NCBI RefSeq assembly: GCF_012933555.1
Contig: NZ_JABBPK010000001.1
Location: forward strand, 5,124,001 to 5,188,000
DNA length: 64,000 nucleotides
Reading direction: 5' to 3'
Source: Niallia alba
GTDB lineage: Bacteria > Bacillota > Bacilli > Bacillales > Cytobacillaceae
Below are positions 60,746 to 64,000 of the stretch, one piece after another. Numbering within the stretch: position 1 is the first letter of the stretch; every line of letters starts with the position of its first letter. Made by a program: the position numbers and the translations under genes. The notes below the pieces were generated by a model that did no database searches, was not told the origin of the DNA, and saw only the letters and a program-made list of their open reading frames with translations.

Positions 60746-62289
60746 ACACCATCCTTTGCAAAAGGATTCTCTACATATGCACAAGCATCAGACAACCTTC
60801 TTAGTAATCCCATACTAGAAAGCCTTTGTTCTAACCTTTGTGAATTATCCGAGAAAGCTTCTTGATCAGCTTGCCCTGAATTAATAACCTCTGTTGCCTC
60901 TTTATCGCCAATGATAAATCCATACTTTTCAAAAAGCTTTTTCAGAAAGTCTTGGAACTCCATTCTTTCAGGTACATTTGCTAATACTAACGTTTTTAAG
61001 AGACTGTCTGTTGGTGCATACCTAATTCGTTGACTATTTCTACTTGAGGAAAATCCTATTTCTCTTCCCCACACCCTATGGAAGTTGTTAACGTGTTGTT
61101 TATGTCTTGCAATTGCTTTTTCCACTAACTCTTCTACCAATGATTCGATATTTTCCGATAATAAATCATCATTATTTGAAGGCCATAAAAAATGTCTATT
61201 TAATAACTTTTGCGCTTCAAAAAATGGATCAGGAAAGGTTTGTAGGTTTTTCCATTCCTCTGTTTCTTTAATGCTTCTTATATAATGCTCTAAAGCTTGT
61301 CTAGAAAGGTTATTATTGTTAATATAGGAATCTGATGCGAGATCCCTAATAATTGTTTTTTTAGGTGCCAATATTTCTAAAATAAACTGAGTTTTATTGC
61401 TCTGATTAAGAACATCTTTTGATCTATTAAGAAAATAGATAATCATGTGCAGCCCCGTAATATTTACTATATGTGGTATAGTATCGTATGCCGGAATCTT
61501 ATTATTAAATATATTTATCCAATCGTCAGCCATATTAGTGTACTCTGGTAAATATTCATAAGGCAGGTAGGATCCCGTTGAATCTCTTGCCACTTCAGCC
61601 TTTCCATAATTCGGCTGCAATAGTTGGGCTAATCTGTTATAAATTGACTTTGAATTGATTATATTTGGTTCAAGAAAGCTCAAAAGCTCTTCCCCTTTGG
61701 TTGAGCGGGAAAGCATTAAGTATAACAGCTCACCAGTTCTTCCAAAGAACCTTCTATCATTTTGAACTTTATTCCCATTCACCCTCAAATCTTCATATAA
61801 GCACTCTTTGCCATATGGAAAGATAAATTGGGAACTCCATCTTTTATTATTTTCTCCTTCAATAGTATTACTTTGAAGAAATTTAACTGTTTCGTAGAAC
61901 TTGTCGAAGGTATCAAAGTTTTCCTTTAAGTAAGACAGATTCGGATAATCACTTCCTCCGAAATTTTGTTCAGCTAATTTTATCCATTCACTCCAAGCTT
62001 TTTGTTCATCATTGGTTGCTTGATAGTCACGATATACAATTTCCATAAAAGGATTATTAAAAAGTATATTCCTTAAATAAAGTCTGGTATATGGACTATA
62101 TGCCAACGTATTATACTCTTGTTCCATAAATGCTCTTTCTCTTTCGCACTCTGAGTTTAATACTCCCATGAATTCCATTAAACAAAGCCACGGTGTTTGT
62201 TCATCGTATAATCTATGACCCCAAATTGCTTCATCTACCCAAAAATCCGACTTTATATTGTTAGATGTTCGTGGAAGAGTTTTTAGCAT
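60742..62289 (-). CDS. dptG: DptG-like protein
   Basis: 515 residues, helical and soluble with no P-loop or nuclease motif visible. It starts at TAATG overlap with the preceding gene and ends overlapping the dptH start, so all three are translationally coupled. The middle position in a P-loop / unknown / FtsK-motor trio is the DptF-DptG-DptH order. The call rests on that context more than on its own sequence. Confidence 0.55.
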   Translation of the reverse strand: MLKTLPRTSNNIKSDFWVDEAIWGHRLYDEQTPWLCLMEFMGVLNSECERERAFMEQEYNTLAYSPYTRLYLRNILFNNPFMEIVYRDYQATNDEQKAWSEWIKLAEQNFGGSDYPNLSYLKENFDTFDKFYETVKFLQSNTIEGENNKRWSSQFIFPYGKECLYEDLRVNGNKVQNDRRFFGRTGELLYLMLSRSTKGEELLSFLEPNIINSKSIYNRLAQLLQPNYGKAEVARDSTGSYLPYEYLPEYTNMADDWINIFNNKIPAYDTIPHIVNITGLHMIIYFLNRSKDVLNQSNKTQFILEILAPKKTIIRDLASDSYINNNNLSRQALEHYIRSIKETEEWKNLQTFPDPFFEAQKLLNRHFLWPSNNDDLLSENIESLVEELVEKAIARHKQHVNNFHRVWGREIGFSSSRNSQRIRYAPTDSLLKTLVLANVPERMEFQDFLKKLFEKYGFIIGDKEATEVINSGQADQEAFSDNSQRLEQRLSSMGLLRRLSDACAYVENPFAKDGV

Positions 62290-64000
62290 TAGAACACCTC
62301 CAAAGTCTTATGCTCAACTATGCCTTTATCATTTACTTTTAATAGTTTAAGGGAAATTTGCGCCTCTTCAAGTTCACCATCCGCTATTCTTCTATCATCT
62401 AATTTTTTTAATAATCTACTCTTAAATGCTAAGATATCCTCGTAGCATTCTCTTGAAAAACTACCGGGTAATGCTCCTTCTGCCACTCTAGAAATAAACT
62501 CATACCTTACTAATTGTAAGTTAAGTCTCACAGGCTCTAAGTCACTCGCAAAACTTACAACCAAATTTAATCTTTGCTTGTCTTCTCCCATATCAAACTT
62601 GATATATTCGCCTCTTTTTGGAGAAACAGAAACCATTTCCTCCAAGACCCTACTAATTTTGGCTTGAGAGTAATTGCCGGAAGTAGACAAGATTAATTGA
62701 TCATTGTTTTGCACTAATAAACCAGTGGTAATTCTGTTTAAACCTCTTACTAATCGGGTAAGGTATTGAGGCTTCACCCTCTGATTTTCTTTTAAGACTC
62801 GGTAAACTTGGTCTAGGAATTCTCCTGCATATTGAAATGTTGTTAAATTCCACAATTTTAATCTATCTACTAGCTTCTCAGGAATTACAAAAAATAATCT
62901 TTGCCGTTGAGATTTTAGCATTTCTAGAAAATTATCTTTGTCTTCAACATCGCCTTCTAAGTACGCCTTTTTCTCTGAAATAAATACCTTATCAGCTCCG
63001 TATTGTTGATCTAATAGAACAAGTTGTTCGTAAAGTTCATAATACTCCTGATCATCTTCTCCAAATATCAGTATATTATCTACAAGCGTATTCGTTTCTG
63101 ATCCTATACCGAATTTATTCAGTGTTACAAATATATCTGTGGAGTTTCTCTTTCTCTCAGACAGGTTTTCTCCGAATATATTACGGTAAATACTAGCTAG
63201 GTAAGTTGTATTGTTTTCATTTATTTTTGGGATATCGCTACACTTTAATAATTTATCCCTAACATCTGGATGTCCTAGTAACATATTTGAAACTAAGAGT
63301 AGTAATTGCCTTAGTGGCATATGTATCTCATTTATTTCACATAAAGTTAATAAGTCTACTAACCGCTTCGTTATTAAGCTATTTTCTTCTTCTAATCTCT
63401 TCTTGTTTTCAATTATTGGACAAAGGGTTTCATTTGAATTATTAAGTGGGCAATTGGTACATTCTTCCCAGCCGGAATTATTTAATACCTCTGTAATTAT
63501 CTTTGGAAGAAGGTTTGCTGAATTAGTTTTACTTAAATTGTATAATTTTATTAAAAAGCCTGTTTGCTCTTTTTTCCCATCTACTAAAAGGTCCTCAATA
63601 CATTTTTTCGTATCTATAACATTATAGGTTTGATTAACCATCTTCCACGTTTCAAGCAACTGACCATCATTAGCAGCTACTAAAAATACTGTTCTATTTT
63701 CCATACCCATAATCGAATCAGCCATTGTAGACAGGATTTCTCTTTCATCTTCCAATAACTCACTTAAATCCTTTATAAATATTACTTTGTAATCATTAAC
63801 TACTAACTCTTCTATCTTATTATTTTCCGCCCACTTAACTTCAGACCCACCAAGTCTTTTCCAAATTTCACGACAGTAATAGGTTTTGCCATCTCCCGCT
63901 GTACCAGTCAATATCACTGAATAAGGATTTACACTTTTAAAATTTTCAACTAGTTCCTCAAGATATTCCATATCAATTCTAATTGGTGTAACTTTATTTT
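62289..64000 (-). CDS. dptF: DptF-like P-loop ATPase (5' end outside the window)
   Basis: At least 570 residues. The P-loop VILTGTAGDGKTYYCREIWK sits near the start, a Walker B-like ENRTVFLVAANDGQLLE follows, and a Cys cluster (ECTNCPLNNSNETLCPIIEN) probably binds zinc. The first in-window ATG is at 63971, but the frame stays open to the edge (-NKVTPIRID-MEYLEELVEN). The true start is therefore likely beyond 64000. Matches the DptF role as ATPase of the Dnd-linked restriction complex. The dndBCDE modification genes would be expected to the right. Confidence 0.65.
   Translation of the reverse strand, partial: NKVTPIRIDMEYLEELVENFKSVNPYSVILTGTAGDGKTYYCREIWKRLGGSEVKWAENNKIEELVVNDYKVIFIKDLSELLEDEREILSTMADSIMGMENRTVFLVAANDGQLLETWKMVNQTYNVIDTKKCIEDLLVDGKKEQTGFLIKLYNLSKTNSANLLPKIITEVLNNSGWEECTNCPLNNSNETLCPIIENKKRLEEENSLITKRLVDLLTLCEINEIHMPLRQLLLLVSNMLLGHPDVRDKLLKCSDIPKINENNTTYLASIYRNIFGENLSERKRNSTDIFVTLNKFGIGSETNTLVDNILIFGEDDQEYYELYEQLVLLDQQYGADKVFISEKKAYLEGDVEDKDNFLEMLKSQRQRLFFVIPEKLVDRLKLWNLTTFQYAGEFLDQVYRVLKENQRVKPQYLTRLVRGLNRITTGLLVQNNDQLILSTSGNYSQAKISRVLEEMVSVSPKRGEYIKFDMGEDKQRLNLVVSFASDLEPVRLNLQLVRYEFISRVAEGALPGSFSRECYEDILAFKSRLLKKLDDRRIADGELEEAQISLKLLKVNDKGIVEHKTLEVF

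Overview
The window is low-GC DNA with strong AGGAGG-type ribosome sites, frequent TTG/GTG starts and Gram-positive gene families. It fits a member of the Bacillales (Bacillaceae or Planococcaceae); the genus cannot be fixed from sequence alone. No rRNA, tRNA, core housekeeping operon or CRISPR array is visible. Almost everything is accessory: mobile elements, defence, metal resistance and stress genes.

Region 1 (1-4150): an SRPBCC/AHSA1 protein, an ECF sigma factor, an IS3-family insertion and a VOC/glyoxalase protein. Region 2 (about 4150-26470) looks like a complete SCC-like cassette. It has one large serine recombinase (Ccr type) with a small degenerate resolvase-like partner, a DUF927 (Cch-like) ATPase, DUF1643, DUF960 and a DUF950/SAUGI-like protein, and a RadC-like protein. 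Both ends carry a 21-bp direct repeat that reads on the minus strand as the RlmH C-terminus Gly-Glu-Pro-Tyr-His-Lys-stop, plus an inward-facing inverted repeat. The cargo is defence: a TIR-domain protein, a type I restriction-modification locus with an extra half-size HsdS-like gene, and a Hachiman (HamA/HamB) pair. Several tiny membrane peptides lie between the TIR gene and the recombinase.

Region 3 (26470-31620) holds MerR-regulated genes (aldo/keto reductase, acetyltransferase, alpha/beta hydrolase) and a lipoprotein. It is punctuated by copies of a cassette-end-like repeat, as if several small cassettes were stacked in tandem. Region 4 (31620-39760) is an arsenic operon on the minus strand, arsR-arsB-arsC-arsD-arsA-trxB-phosphatase-HesB-like, with a second ArsR gene and a decayed permease/thioredoxin unit alongside. 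An IS3-family element (about 40025-41410) follows.

Region 5 (41440-55420) looks like a second integrative or plasmid-like element. It has a circularly permuted serine-recombinase-like protein, an unrecognised five-gene operon facing an XRE regulator, a DUF3987 protein, a replication-relaxation-like protein, four repeats of about 106 bp, and a structured repeat whose second copy lies inverted in the IS at 40.1 kb. Region 6 (55439 to the end) is a minus-strand operon best read as dptF-dptG-dptH, the restriction half of a DNA phosphorothioation (Dnd/Dpt) system; its first gene runs off the right edge.

Together these make a stacked defence and resistance island, with recombinases and replication ATPases for movement and restriction, Hachiman, TIR, Dpt-like and arsenic functions as cargo.
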